The notes under the pieces are model-generated. The model did not search any database, was not told the origin of the DNA, and was given only the letters and a program-made list of their open reading frames with translations. The translations under genes and the position numbers were made by a program. A stretch of DNA of 64,000 nucleotides from Zonotrichia leucophrys gambelii (taxonomy: Eukaryota > Chordata > Aves > Passeriformes > Passerellidae): assembly GCF_028769735.1 (NCBI RefSeq), contig NC_088171.1, forward strand, positions 94,384,912-94,448,911, in the 5' to 3' direction. Every line of letters begins with the position of its first letter. The stretch's first letter is position 1. Shown piece after piece: positions 50,961 through 61,463 of the stretch.

Positions 50961-51837
50961 ATGAAAGCTTTCACTGCTTTGAATAACAGTCTCTTCTCAG
51001 ATCAGGGTTATATGTGGTTTAGTATGGCCTCTAGTGTGTTTTTTCTCTCTCACTGTGTCCTTTATGATGTTTATACGGTATGTGCCTCAGTGTGCAGTGG
51101 AGGAGGGAGAGAGTGCTATATTTTTTTCTGATGACGATTAGTTAATGGCTATCACGTTCACTGTAGTAATGGTAGAGGCTGCACTCACAGCAAGGAGCCT
51201 TGGCATGTTTGTGCTGTTCAGGTTCAGTCCATCTGATGGGGGGGAGGAAATGTTCTGTAGTCATGATATTCCTGTCATGGCCTTGATCTGATAATGCCAT
51301 CATCAGATTGTGGTAAAGGGGGGAAAACCCTGCAGAAAAAAAAAGTCAAGATTTTTGTTTTGGAGCATGGTGTGAGCCTGGTGAGTTAGCAGGAAAAGAA
51401 AACTGTGATGAAGTCAATCTGTTTTTATTCCCTGATGCTGGACACAGGAACACGGTGGCGGGTTCACGGGAAATCTGTGGCACTTAATGTGTCACTGCTA
51501 AGTATCAGTGTGTGTACTGCACCCAGCGTGTGCTGTCCACCCTCCTCCTCAGCGCATGGAGAAGGGAAGCAGGGAGCTGTAAAGGAAACAGGCCTGTCTG
51601 TCACTGGGCTGCCTTGTAACTCATGAGGCAGCAACACACTGGTGTCAGTACAGCCACAACACTTTTCTCCCAGTGCACTCAAAAAACACAGGAGAGAAGC
51701 TGTGGTGCTTCAGTGTTTGTCGACAGCATGCACCACTAGAGGCCATCACACACTTCCCTAAATAAATATCAATTAATGCACTGGGTTTTGGGGAATTCCA
51801 GGAGATGGGTCCTGGGCCCTTTAATCTACTCTTGCAG

Positions 51838-52054
51838 CACTAGTACTTCAGTTCAGGGTTCAGATCCTTTGGCTAACAGATCTATGCAAAATATATTTCA
51901 AGAGAGAAGTTCTTTTAAGGAAGCCTTTCGTCCATATGCAGAATGCATCAGACATTTCTTTTTCTCTGAATATGACAAGTGGGTATCAAATGAAAGTGAA
52001 AACAAGCAGCCCCGTTTTCCTGGGACTGTCAAGAAAAGTGAACAACATTTGCCG
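51838..52054 (+). CDS. candidate internal coding exon, gene not recognised
   Basis: A 217-nt interval bounded by an acceptor-like 'aatctactcttgcag' and a donor-like 'ccg|gtaaat' is open in one frame (72 codons, start phase 2, end phase 0). The translation looks like a real soluble protein: DPLANRSMQNIFQE, then SSFKEAFRPYAECIRHFF with amphipathic helix spacing, then SEYDKWVSNESENKQ, then PRFPGTVKKSEQHLP. The open frame itself runs from about 51776 to 52222. Outside the putative exon the residues become hydrophobic and less protein-like. I cannot name the family. No partner exon was found in the window, and the donor is only moderate. Chance remains possible. Confidence 0.28.
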
Positions 52055-54600
52055 GTAAATGGGGCAATGGGAAAAGTTTGCCTCCTTCTAAAGTTTGTGC
52101 CCTGTTCACTTCCCCTTTTGGCACATTTCCTGTCTTGCAGAAGCAGGTTTGGACTGGTTTACTACATTCAAATCACTCCACTCCTTGTGACAAATTGTAA
52201 CCATTTGCAGCAGACTGGGTAGCTAAAGAGTTATTTGGCCTGACTAAACATTTACTGTCATTGGAAGGCACAGGTGATTTTTTCTGACAAACAAAACTCG
52301 AAGAGTCCTGGACATTCAAATTTTTCAGTGGAAATCCAGGAAAATTCCTGATTGTGATTTAAAGCTAGCAAAAAGCCAGTAAAAATCCTGAAAGGATTTT
52401 ATTCCAAAACTCAAAGCAGAAAATGGGAAGTGTAAAATCTTGCTAACCAAAACTAGTGTTTCTTCAGGGACACTACCAGTGCTTTCACATGGGCCTGTGA
52501 TTAAGCTGAACTCCACACTGGAGAACCTGATGCCCACGCTCATACAAGAACAGCAGGGCAGAGGCAAATGTTTGGAGAATAAAGTTAATTATTGGCAAAA
52601 AAAAAAAAAATCAGCTTTCCTATATTATTAAGAAGTATTTATCCTATGTCTGTTGAGCTGCTGTTTTAATACAGGTTGACCTCTGACAAAGATTATTATA
52701 ATTTGACATTCTTGTATTGCATTAATAGCCAGAGTGACTCATTTGGGAGGTGGATTCTGACTTACAGCTTCAGAGTGGATCTGCTTTGGTCCCATTATTA
52801 TTTCTGTGTTAAGATGAGGCTTAAAGCTTCAACCCCAGTGGGTTTTCATGTAGCTTTGGTGTGTAGCAGGAGATTAAACCAGTTATGAAACTGTTTCCTT
52901 GATTCCCTGTTTCTCAGCCACCACGGGCAATGAGCAGGCCTGTATTGCTGCTGGGAAGCATTCTGCATGGAGGTCAGCCTGCTTTATGTGCCATCAGGCA
53001 CTGCAGTCCTTTTGGACTTTTCTTCTGCAGTTCTGGACAGGGCACTGAGATTTAGGGTGGTCATCCCATGAAGGGCAAACTTGATTTATTAAACTGCCTG
53101 TTGTCCAAGGCAGCCAGGGCCCTGATTGCAGGACCTGGTGGAATGCCCTGTGGGATCTGGCTGAATTCCTACCAGCCACAAGGTGCTGCTGCTGCTGGAC
53201 AGCCTGATTAAAAAGTGTTTTGCCATTGCTCCATTTACACAAAGTCTTACTGATGCTGGAAAAACTAACCCTGGGAGGATGTACATAAGGCAAGGTCTGG
53301 GCTTATTATTACACATTTATAGTAGTTCCCACTGTAAGCTAGGCCCTGGTGAAGCAATCAAGAAGAAAGTTTTCTGCTCCAAGGATTTTGCCATCTAAGA
53401 GTGGCAGCAAAAGTTGACAGAGGTAGAGGGGGAGCAATGGAAAGTTTGCATGCAGTCAGCTGTACTTGACAGGAGCAATTTAAAGTATAGATGCAAGAAG
53501 ATCCTGCAGGTGATCTCTGGGAGGTCTTGCTGGACATCCAGAATCACACAGGTGAAGTCACAGAGGCAGCTGGGGAGCAACCAGACAAGGAGATAAACTG
53601 TTGACATGGGAGTCCATCTAACTGAGAGAACCATATAGGGTTTTTTTCTTATTCTTGAATAAACTAAATATTTAAATTCAACATTTAAATAAAGCAAATT
53701 TCCATCTTTAATCTGGCATTTTTTTGTGTTCAGAAGTTTCTATAAATTTTGAACCAATATGTTCTTTCAGCTAAATTTTCACCAGCTGAAGTCCTCTTGT
53801 AATGCATTCTTCTTCTGCTGAATATTTTCCTCCTCTCCTCACAAATGCCTTGTTCTCCCTCATGTTCATGGACAAATGCCTTGCCAGGCAAGGAGCAGCT
53901 ACACTACCTCAAGACAGAGACTTTTGTTTCCATTGCCAATAATGCATTAAAATGGACAAAAGATTTCTGAAACACACACTGAGACACACCACAGGAGGAT
54001 AGTTAAAAGAAAATAGAGCATCTTTTCAGTCAAAACATCCTGCAGAATCTCCACATAATGCTTCATGGCATATGACAGGAAGAAGATGACATCTCTCATC
54101 ACTAGTCAATAATAAAAACCATGTCAAGAATGAATTGCCTTTGAAAAAAATACTGTCCGTGATTTCCATGGTCCGACATCCTGGAAAACTTCCAAAAAGG
54201 GGGAAGAAGGAGGGGAAAAAGAAAAGGGTAAAAAATGTTATTGATTTCCTCATTGGGAATGTTATATAACCTTCATATTTTATTAAAAAAACTTTACTCT
54301 CACTTTGTGAAATGTCCTTTAACACATTATGTCATTTTGTAATACAATAGTTTTCCAGCTCCTTCCAGCCCCATCTCCCCTATGTGTTCTCTCAAATGTA
54401 GTTATTTTCTTTTCTTTTAAAAAAATATTTCTGATAAAATGTTTGCAAGTGTTAAACAAAGGGGTGCACTTTAGTGCAGCATAAGTTAATGCAGGCATCA
54501 GGTAACACTCAAAACATGCTGACATATTTCAAGCAAAACATGGGAAATTCAGTTCAAAAACCTTATTTTTTGTCTTGAAATAGACACTCATAGTCTTTGT
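52055..54600. other. anonymous non-coding DNA
   Basis: No repeat family or gene recognised. There is an A13 run at 52599-52611. Open frames reach about 100 codons without a domain. Confidence 0.5.
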
Positions 54601-54616
54601 TTTAGGAACACAAAAC

Positions 54617-54642
54617 TTTTTTTTCTTTTTTTTTTTTTTCTT
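54617..54642. repeat. T-rich homopolymer tract
   Basis: Runs of T8 and T14 interrupted by single Cs on the plus strand. It directly precedes the motif-rich region and pyrimidine tract. Confidence 0.9.
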
Positions 54643-54674
54643 GTAATAGTGGATTCCAGCTGCAGGAGTCCTCA

Positions 54675-54751
54675 ACTTTTCCTTTCCCCCTTCCTCCTTC
54701 TCCACTTCTCCTCCCCCCTGCCCCCCAATCTCTCCCCCTCCTTCCCATCCG
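54675..54751. repeat. ~75-bp polypyrimidine (C/T) tract
   Basis: The plus strand is almost entirely C and T, with a few single A or G interruptions and C6 runs. Such strand-asymmetric tracts can adopt triplex (H-DNA) structures and are often found at promoter and enhancer borders. No transcription start can be assigned here. Confidence 0.85.
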
Positions 54752-54779
54752 GCATCTACTCACGCACACATACTCTCTA

Positions 54780-54960
54780 ACTTTTTGTTTTTAGTAGCTG
54801 CTGCCCCATAAGAAATGCTATCCAACAGACCTGGTGCCTGTCACCGCTTCCCATCACATGCCTGGTAATTAAACCCTGACTGATTTATTGACTGACAGCC
54901 AACAAATCCCAACCCAGTTTTTATGATATACATGCCTCCCCAGGCTAAATTCACTCAAAC
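54780..54960. promoter_or_regulatory. candidate enhancer with PBX-HOX and MEIS/TGIF motifs
   Basis: Within 35 bases there are TAATTAAA (54866-54873), TGATTTAT (54881-54888, the PBX-HOX9/10-type composite site) and CTGACAG (54892-54898, a MEIS/TGIF core). The block is repeat-free and sits between the pyrimidine tract and the main element downstream. Co-occurrence of PBX-HOX and MEIS cores at this spacing is characteristic of HOX-responsive enhancers. The functional call is inference. Confidence 0.38.
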
Positions 54961-55023
54961 AACAGCCCAGCTGAAAAGGAGGAGGAAAGGCAAAAAAAAA
55001 AAAGGAGTGATACAGAAAAAGTG

Positions 55024-55062
55024 CTACACACACGCGCATGCACACACACACACTCACATACA
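55024..55062. repeat. imperfect (CA)n microsatellite
   Basis: CACACACGCGCATG followed by (CA)6 and CTCACATACA. It separates two motif-rich blocks. Confidence 0.9.
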
Positions 55063-55179
55063 AAAAAATCTCGTATTGGTAGATGAAGAGGAGACATTTT
55101 GCAAAGAAAAAACTCAGCACAACATCTCTTTCAAATTCAGACTTGGAAAGGGAATGGAGGGGGGAGGAGGAAAGAAGTA

Positions 55180-55940
55180 GTAAACATCATTACTTCAGCT
55201 TTAAGATTCATTTGAAACGTCTCACGTACAAAAGAGCTCTGAAGGGGAAAACAAGACGTGCTTGCAGCTAATATTACAGTCAAGTTCCAATTTTACCTAA
55301 GGGAAAGCAGCTTTATTAAAAGTCATGACTGAAATTGCGTGACAGGTGCCAATATTCTCCACCCTGACAGATGTGTCAGTTTGCGAATGCCATTTTCTTG
55401 TCAGCGGTCCCTAGATGGAGTTGCTCCCATCACCATTTGTCTCTCTTCCAGCTAGATCACACATGCCCGTCGCTTGCCTCCAAGCTGCGCTGCGTTGTTT
55501 GATATGTGGAATCTTCACAATGAGACTTATTAAAAGACAGTCCATTATTTTTATTTAGAGCATTTCCAAAACAAGCAGAGCGCGCAGAGATAATTTAAAA
55601 ATTGTGCGGCGGGTCATCTCCAGGCCAGAGCGGCTCAATTGTAAATGCATAAGAAAGCAGTATCTCCCCCGAGCCCCTCCTCATCCTTCAGTTCATAATG
55701 AGGTTGATTTGAGTGACATTTAACCCTTGAATAATGGCCCTTGGAGTCAGCAGGCCTCTATAGTTGTGCTCTGCAGAGGCGGTTCAGCCTGAAGGATTAA
55801 TTCCACTCCTATTTTTCCTAAATCTCCCCCCCACCCCCTTGAGCTCTCCTATTTTGTTACAGGTGTGCTTCACAGAGTACTGCTAGATGTAAAAGACTCT
55901 TGATCGCCTGTATTTATGGACCCTTTTCCTCCTCCTGTTG
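55180..55940. promoter_or_regulatory. strong candidate for a deeply conserved non-coding element
   Basis: A repeat-free ~760 bp block of balanced, high-complexity sequence without a long open frame. It has four TGACA/TGTCA cores in about 65 bases (55340-55404), including the inverted pair CTGACA-GATG-TGTCAG at 55364-55379 (TGIF/MEIS-like). It also has an E-box/ZEB site (gacaggtgcc), 'cattatttttatttag', 'gataatttaaaaattg', 'caattgtaaatgcat', 'gttcataatgaggttgattt' and 'ggattaattcc' (OTX/homeodomain). It also contains CpG-bearing strings such as 'gtgcggcggg' that rarely survive in neutral AT-rich DNA. This texture is what ultraconserved vertebrate enhancers near developmental transcription-factor genes look like. 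I cannot identify the locus. Confidence 0.48.
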
Positions 55941-57154
55941 GTTTCAAACACAAAGAAAAATGGTATCTCTCAATCGTGCTTGGTATGAACATGCAGGTAA
56001 AGCTGCAGCAGACTCCTCTCCAGCCTCTGATGGAAAATTATTACAGATGAAATGATTCTGTAATGGAAATGGTAATAGGAAAGTTTCATTCTAAAGGATG
56101 TTTGTGCTAACATGAGAGGCTATAATATGTGATGGATTTGGATGCAGGAATAAGTGTGATCTCAAGCTGAATTTTACTTCATCATTTCTAGAGGTGGCAC
56201 TGGGGGGCTGGAGGAGGGTTAATGGACAGTGCTTGCAAACACTGCTGGGTGAAAGGACTTGAAATGTGAGATCATTGATGTTTCATTGTCCCAGGCTAAG
56301 TGGCATAGCAGGCTGTTGCTTCAGCATTTCTTTCTTAAGCACATGGATGCTAATTCTTCTTAGGCTGATATAGCTCATCAGCCCTGGTGAGTATTTGTCT
56401 CTCAGGGAAGGCGCATAGTGAAGTCATAACTACCCCTTTGCAGATGATAGGAAGCTGCTTTCACTTCTTGTGAGGAAACAGCATTTACTTCTTCATCCTG
56501 ATCTTGGCACAAGAAATGGGCTGGACCCTTTTCCTGCCTGATTGCCAGAGAAGAGTTTGTTGCCATCACAGGCAACTCTGAGTGGGCTGCAGGCAAGACA
56601 GGGCTGCAGAGTGGCTGCAGTGTCAGGTAACTCTTGTTTTCCAACAGTGTTGTGATCCCTGCATGTTCTTATGGATCATATCCCTTCTGGTCCCTCTCAG
56701 CTGAGGACACTCTGGGCTGATCTTCCTTCTTCAGAGTATGAGCAGACTCCAAAGTTTTGGGAGACAACAGATGGGTTAAAAGGCATCATAGCAATGTTTG
56801 ACAGGAGCCGGAAGGAAAATGAAAGGTTCACTCCCTAGCAGAGAAAGCAAGGACAGGAGAAATACTGGAAAAGAAAGAACAGAATAAAATAGAGATTTGT
56901 TGCATCAATGTCCATGGAAGACATATACCATGTGAGTTGAAGAATTTTTAGAAGAATTAAATTGAAAAAGCTCTCAAAATGTGAAAGTCTCTTAGGGGAG
57001 CATTTCCATTACACAGAAGGCCCATGCATAGATTTTTCATTCACTAATCTGTCACCCTTTCCCACAAGCAATCCTTCAGAAATTTATTTAAGAATTATAA
57101 AGCCATGACCAAACACTACTAGTGAGTATTCTCCCCGTTCTGGAAGAAGATGTG
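55941..57154. other. anonymous non-coding DNA
   Basis: No gene or repeat family recognised. Confidence 0.5.
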
Positions 57155-57208
57155 CTGCCATGGTAATATTTTCTTCCCATTCTGCCATGGTAATATTTTC
57201 TTTCCATT
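57155..57208. repeat. 27-bp tandem duplication
   Basis: The unit beginning ctgccatggtaatatt and ending ccatt is repeated twice with one mismatch (c/t). It is in frame with a short ORF but looks like a simple slippage duplication. Confidence 0.95.
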
Positions 57209-57759
57209 CTCCTACAACGATGTTTGCAAACCTGGAGCCACAGTTCTGGGAGTAGACACAGAAGCATTTATACCACAGTCCAAACAGCCTTCAGCTCTGA
57301 GGCAGGTGGGGAACACACCAAACTGCTCCTGAAATATACAACGTGTCCGCATTTCTCACCTGGGTGGAAGGGAGATAGAGCTGAGGAGGGAAGAGAGAAC
57401 AGGACAAGGAAAGGGATGAATATCTGCTTTTTTGTTTGATTTTTCTTATTGTTAGAAACATTCATCTGCTCTTCCAGGTTCCGGGAATCCATCCTTTCTT
57501 TTAAGCTAAAGAAAGGAGTGGGCAAATTCCCTCAAAGACTGGAGAAGAGGGAATGCTTCAGCAGTGTTATATAACAGCCAGAAGCTCTGGACTCTGCTGA
57601 TGGAAGGAAGAAAGAGAAGACCTTTAGGTGAAAGCTTTGCGCAGGGCAGAGCAGCAGACTCCACCTGACTGTGGGCATTGATGCAGCCTGTGCAGATGAC
57701 TAACTGCTGTGGCAGATCTGCTCTGGAGTCCATCTCTCAGGCAGGATCAAGGCTTGTAG
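57209..57759. other. anonymous non-coding DNA
   Basis: No gene, RNA or repeat family recognised. Open frames on both strands stay at or below 85 codons. Confidence 0.45.
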
Positions 57760-58060
57760 GTCTTAATAAAGTCAAATCAACACATAGCAATAAAATAATA
57801 AGTCTGGGCAGCTGACAGATGCTAATGAGCATGCTTATTTAAACCACCAGCAAAATCCAGTTGAAAACTAAGCAGATGCATAAAACTCTTGACTCAATCC
57901 TTTTCATTTGGAGAGAGATAATTAGGGCCCACAGGACATTTTCAAGGAAGATATTTGGGATGCTGTATTAAGAGCCCATTTCTGAGCATGATTAACCTTA
58001 CTTACTGCAAGAGAAAGTATTCCTGTTTTTAATCACCGAATGTTTTGAGTTCCATGTATT
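57760..58060. promoter_or_regulatory. candidate conserved non-coding element
   Basis: Contains GCTGACAGATGC (MEIS/TGIF core TGACAG at 57813-57818), CTAATGAGC next to a GCATGC palindrome, 'caataaaataataag' (HOX/CDX cores), 'gagataattaggg' and 'tgattaacc'. It is repeat-free and has no long open frame. The call is weaker than that for the 55-kb element. Confidence 0.33.
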
Positions 58061-60240
58061 TACAGGTTCAGATGATAGAGGCAGACAATGGAAAAAACAG
58101 ATAGGCAGAAGGGGACGGTGTGATGAAGAACTGTGCCAAAAGCACTACAGCTGATGAGTCCAAGGAGACTTAACTACGTTCTCAGCTTTTTCAGAGGAAA
58201 GACCTAGGCAGTAGACACACATATGCAGATCTTTTGGGAGCTTTGGGTAGATAAACATATAATGGTTATTTTAAGCATCACCTTCACTGTAAATTAGACC
58301 ATTTGCTCTTGTGCCTGCTTATGCTGAGTATAAGAAAGCATTTACATTATTGACTCCAAAATCATATTCATGTCATGAAACACTGGGGCCTTCACTGAGT
58401 GCAAGTCCATCAGAGTGACTGCAGCCAGCAGAAAACAAGATTTACACACTGGCAAAAATGGAAACGATCCCTCTTCCCCTATTCCTCCCCCCCAAGTATT
58501 TGCACTTGCAAACTACTGGCCTTCAGCTGCAACATGGAAATAAATCAGATGGTAATAATTCTAAGGAAAACATTTGCTTTTTGTAAAAAAGCTTCATCAC
58601 TGAGAAAGCTCTGATGTGATTTTTGCATGGCTTTCTTTTCCCCTGTGACATATTGACAGAAATTTGAAAAGAAGGTCTCCTTTCCCAGGAAAGCAGAGCA
58701 GAGATCAGCTGCTAGGGCTTGGTGGCCCTGGTGTATGTGATTCATATCCTGGGGTTTTTTGTAAAGGAAAGGCAAGAAGATCCTGGAGACATAGACATAT
58801 TTTGATCTTTCTTGTCCTGTGTTTCTCTGTTTTTACTGCTGTACTGTTCAAAGTGACTATGTCAGTAAAAATTACTGACACTTCTGCTAGCAAGTGAACA
58901 ACCTGCTTTGGAGTAACCTTTATTCTTTTTTTTTTTGCACCAATTTTCTTATTTCTTTGTTCTGCTGTAGTGCCAGGGAAATATAGAATGCCCCATACAC
59001 TAATACCGCTGGCTTTTCTTTTTCTTTTTGGCAATCACTAAGAAGGATAACACTTCATGTGGGAGACAGCTGTTTAGATATGCTTCAAGTGAAGCTAAGT
59101 TGATGCATATACATTATTCCCCACTTTTTTTTTTCATGTCTGCATTTTATTTCAGATTCTTGAAAAAAAATCACGATCAAAATGTAATACATTTAATAAA
59201 ATGGTATAATTTTTGTATAAAATGTTATAAAAATATTAAAAAGGCTCTTAGGATGGCTTCTCATCAATCAAGGATTTCACACTCCTTTTTTCAATCTCAT
59301 TCACCTATTTAATATTTCCTATTCACTAACAGGAAAGCACCTCAGACCATGAATCTGAACATCAAAAAAATGTGGATGACTTTCATGGGACATCTTTCTG
59401 GACTTGAACAACCACAGGGGTCTCCAGAATGGGGAGGAGGTGAAAATGAGCATTTCTACACAAAGACTGGTTCATCTCTGAATATTTCTCCTTCTTTCCT
59501 ATATTATCGTATGCACAGCAGGGAAAGATAATAATAAAATGACACTTTAAACTGGTAGGAAGAAAATCAGGAAAAGTAGGTCAAGAAAAAATACATAAAA
59601 TTGATAAAATGAAACTGTGCCCAGCTTAAGATCAAGAAAGACAACCTTCATCTTTTTAAATGAGCAGAAAAAGAAAGGAAAAAAAGGAATATAAATTACT
59701 GCAGGGATAAAAGCTGCTGATTAAGATATCCAAGCCCCCTTAAGTCAGTTTATTTGAACAACCTGAGAAAAACAAAAGTTAGCATCTCTTATCTATCTAG
59801 CATAGCAGTGGTTTCTTATCACTAACTTTAAAAACTCTGTTGGCTTACACCAGGTTTGATTCGGCTGAATTTGGCCCAATAAATCTTACTAACACTTATT
59901 CCTTGAAGTCATGGCCTAACATCTGTCTTGAGTTCCTTTTAAGTTTAACCTTAAGTCAGAATTTCCTGTGTTTTAATAGTTGCTTCTTGATAACTGCAGC
60001 ACGCTTAAAACAAATTTAAACTTTCAGTTACAGATCTTCACTTCACAACACATTTTTACTGCACAGAAAAGCTATCTTAAATGATTTAGAGGAGATTTTC
60101 AAACTTAAGCTCATATTTTCCCCCTTCCACAACTGTCTGAACATAGCCAGTGATTCAATTTGGCTTTAAAAACAAAGAAATACAAGAGTATAAATATGGC
60201 AATATATTAAAAAAGTCTTAATCTTTTTTAGGCTTTTCTC
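58061..60240. other. anonymous non-coding DNA
   Basis: No gene or repeat family recognised. The region is AT-rich, with T-rich and A-rich runs near 58928 and 59127. Confidence 0.5.
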
Positions 60241-60250
60241 TCTAGCATTG

Positions 60251-60270
60251 CATCAACAAAATTGTTGATG
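60251..60270. promoter_or_regulatory. 20-bp palindrome with facing SOX-type cores
   Basis: CATCAACAA, a two-base AA spacer, then TTGTTGATG: perfect 9-bp arms. AACAA/TTGTT in inverted orientation resembles dimeric SOX sites. A palindrome of this size is expected about twice per window by chance, so the regulatory reading is speculative. Confidence 0.2.
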
Positions 60271-61433
60271 AGGTGTTGGTCTGTGACTAACTTGGTGTGG
60301 CCTTCATGGAATATTAATGACTTTGTGGGTCTCGAGCCAAAGAAACCCTTTAAACTGCCACATAATCTCAAGTGTTGTATCAATATCACATTCTAGATGG
60401 CACAAATGCATATCCAAGCCTCAAGCTGATGGACAAACACATGTGTCTGAGCCTCATCAACTGTTTTGGCCATGAGGCAAAGGATGAATCTGGGTAATTC
60501 TCAAGCTATAAGCATGACTGCTGAATACTTAGAAATAGTTGGGCCACATTTTGGCTGCGCTATTCCACAAGCACTTAGCCTGAGGCATGGAAAATGTCAG
60601 CCACTGTGAATAAAGTTTATTAGTGTTTCGAGTAACTGGAAACTCTCCCACAAAGCCAGGAGTTAAGCAATGCTGAATAATAGGTGGCACTGTGCAATCC
60701 AATGGTCTGCTTGCTCCTGTTTTGGAATGTCTGAAGCAGACATGCTCATTTATGATTTGTAGACTGTCCTTTTCCCAGTCCTTTGGGTCAATCCTGCTAA
60801 AGTGTGTGTACCTGTGTAGCTTGACATACATCATCTCCATCCTAGAGATGAATTCTGACCATTTGTTCTTATTTTTTTTGCTAAAGGCATCTGAAAGCCA
60901 CAAAGTACATCTCTCTGTTTTTTCCAGGTTTATCAACAAGTGATGAGGAAATCTGTGAGTCGTCACTACACTAGACAGAGAAATGCTGCCAGAAGCAGTG
61001 GTCCTCATAGCTGCTGACACTGTCAGTCAGACTTTATTTTGGCCCTGTGTCTGTGCCCTGCATTAATGTAATTAACCCCTGGTGTCCTCACAAATTTTCA
61101 CAAGTCCTGTCCCTCACTGAACTCCCATGGGGGTTCTTCCTCCACTTGTGTTACCTGGATGAGGCTGGAAACCTAAACTGCTGCTGTGGGTGGCAGAAAA
61201 CTAGTGCTGATGATCTTTGTTTTGATCAAGTAGTTGAGTTTATTCCTTCTGTTGGGAGCCCACAGTTGATTTGGGATCTCTTAATTCCTAGTGTTACTGG
61301 GTAAACCCAGTAATATTAGGAATTGTCCATTCTCAATTACTATTTTGTCTTCAGTACACCTTGAGATTCTTATATCACTCTGGTTTCTTGCAAGAAACTC
61401 TGAAGGAATGGTATTTCCACGCCATCTTCTGAA
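60271..61433. other. anonymous non-coding DNA with one 163-codon chance-length frame
   Basis: The minus-strand frame at 60529-61020 starts with GTG and encodes no recognised domain. Its length is about what chance predicts for the longest frames of a 64-kb window. Confidence 0.45.
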
Positions 61434-61463
61434 GCTCTGGTTGTCAATGCTCTGGTTGTCAAC
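61434..61463. repeat. 15-bp tandem duplication
   Basis: gctctggttgtcaat followed by gctctggttgtcaac: two units with one mismatch at the last base. Confidence 0.95.

Noticed and set aside
51731..51745. CTCF-like string 'ccactagaggcc'
   Set aside because: Only part of the consensus is present and single matches of this quality are frequent.
60912..60966. Possible plus-strand microexon (acceptor 'tgttttttccag', donor 'ctgtgagt')
   Set aside because: Isolated splice-like strings are common. No partner exons and no meaningful peptide.
60529..61020. Minus-strand 163-codon frame as a gene
   Set aside because: It starts with GTG, has no recognised domain or splice context, and frames of this length are expected by chance about once or twice in a window of this size.
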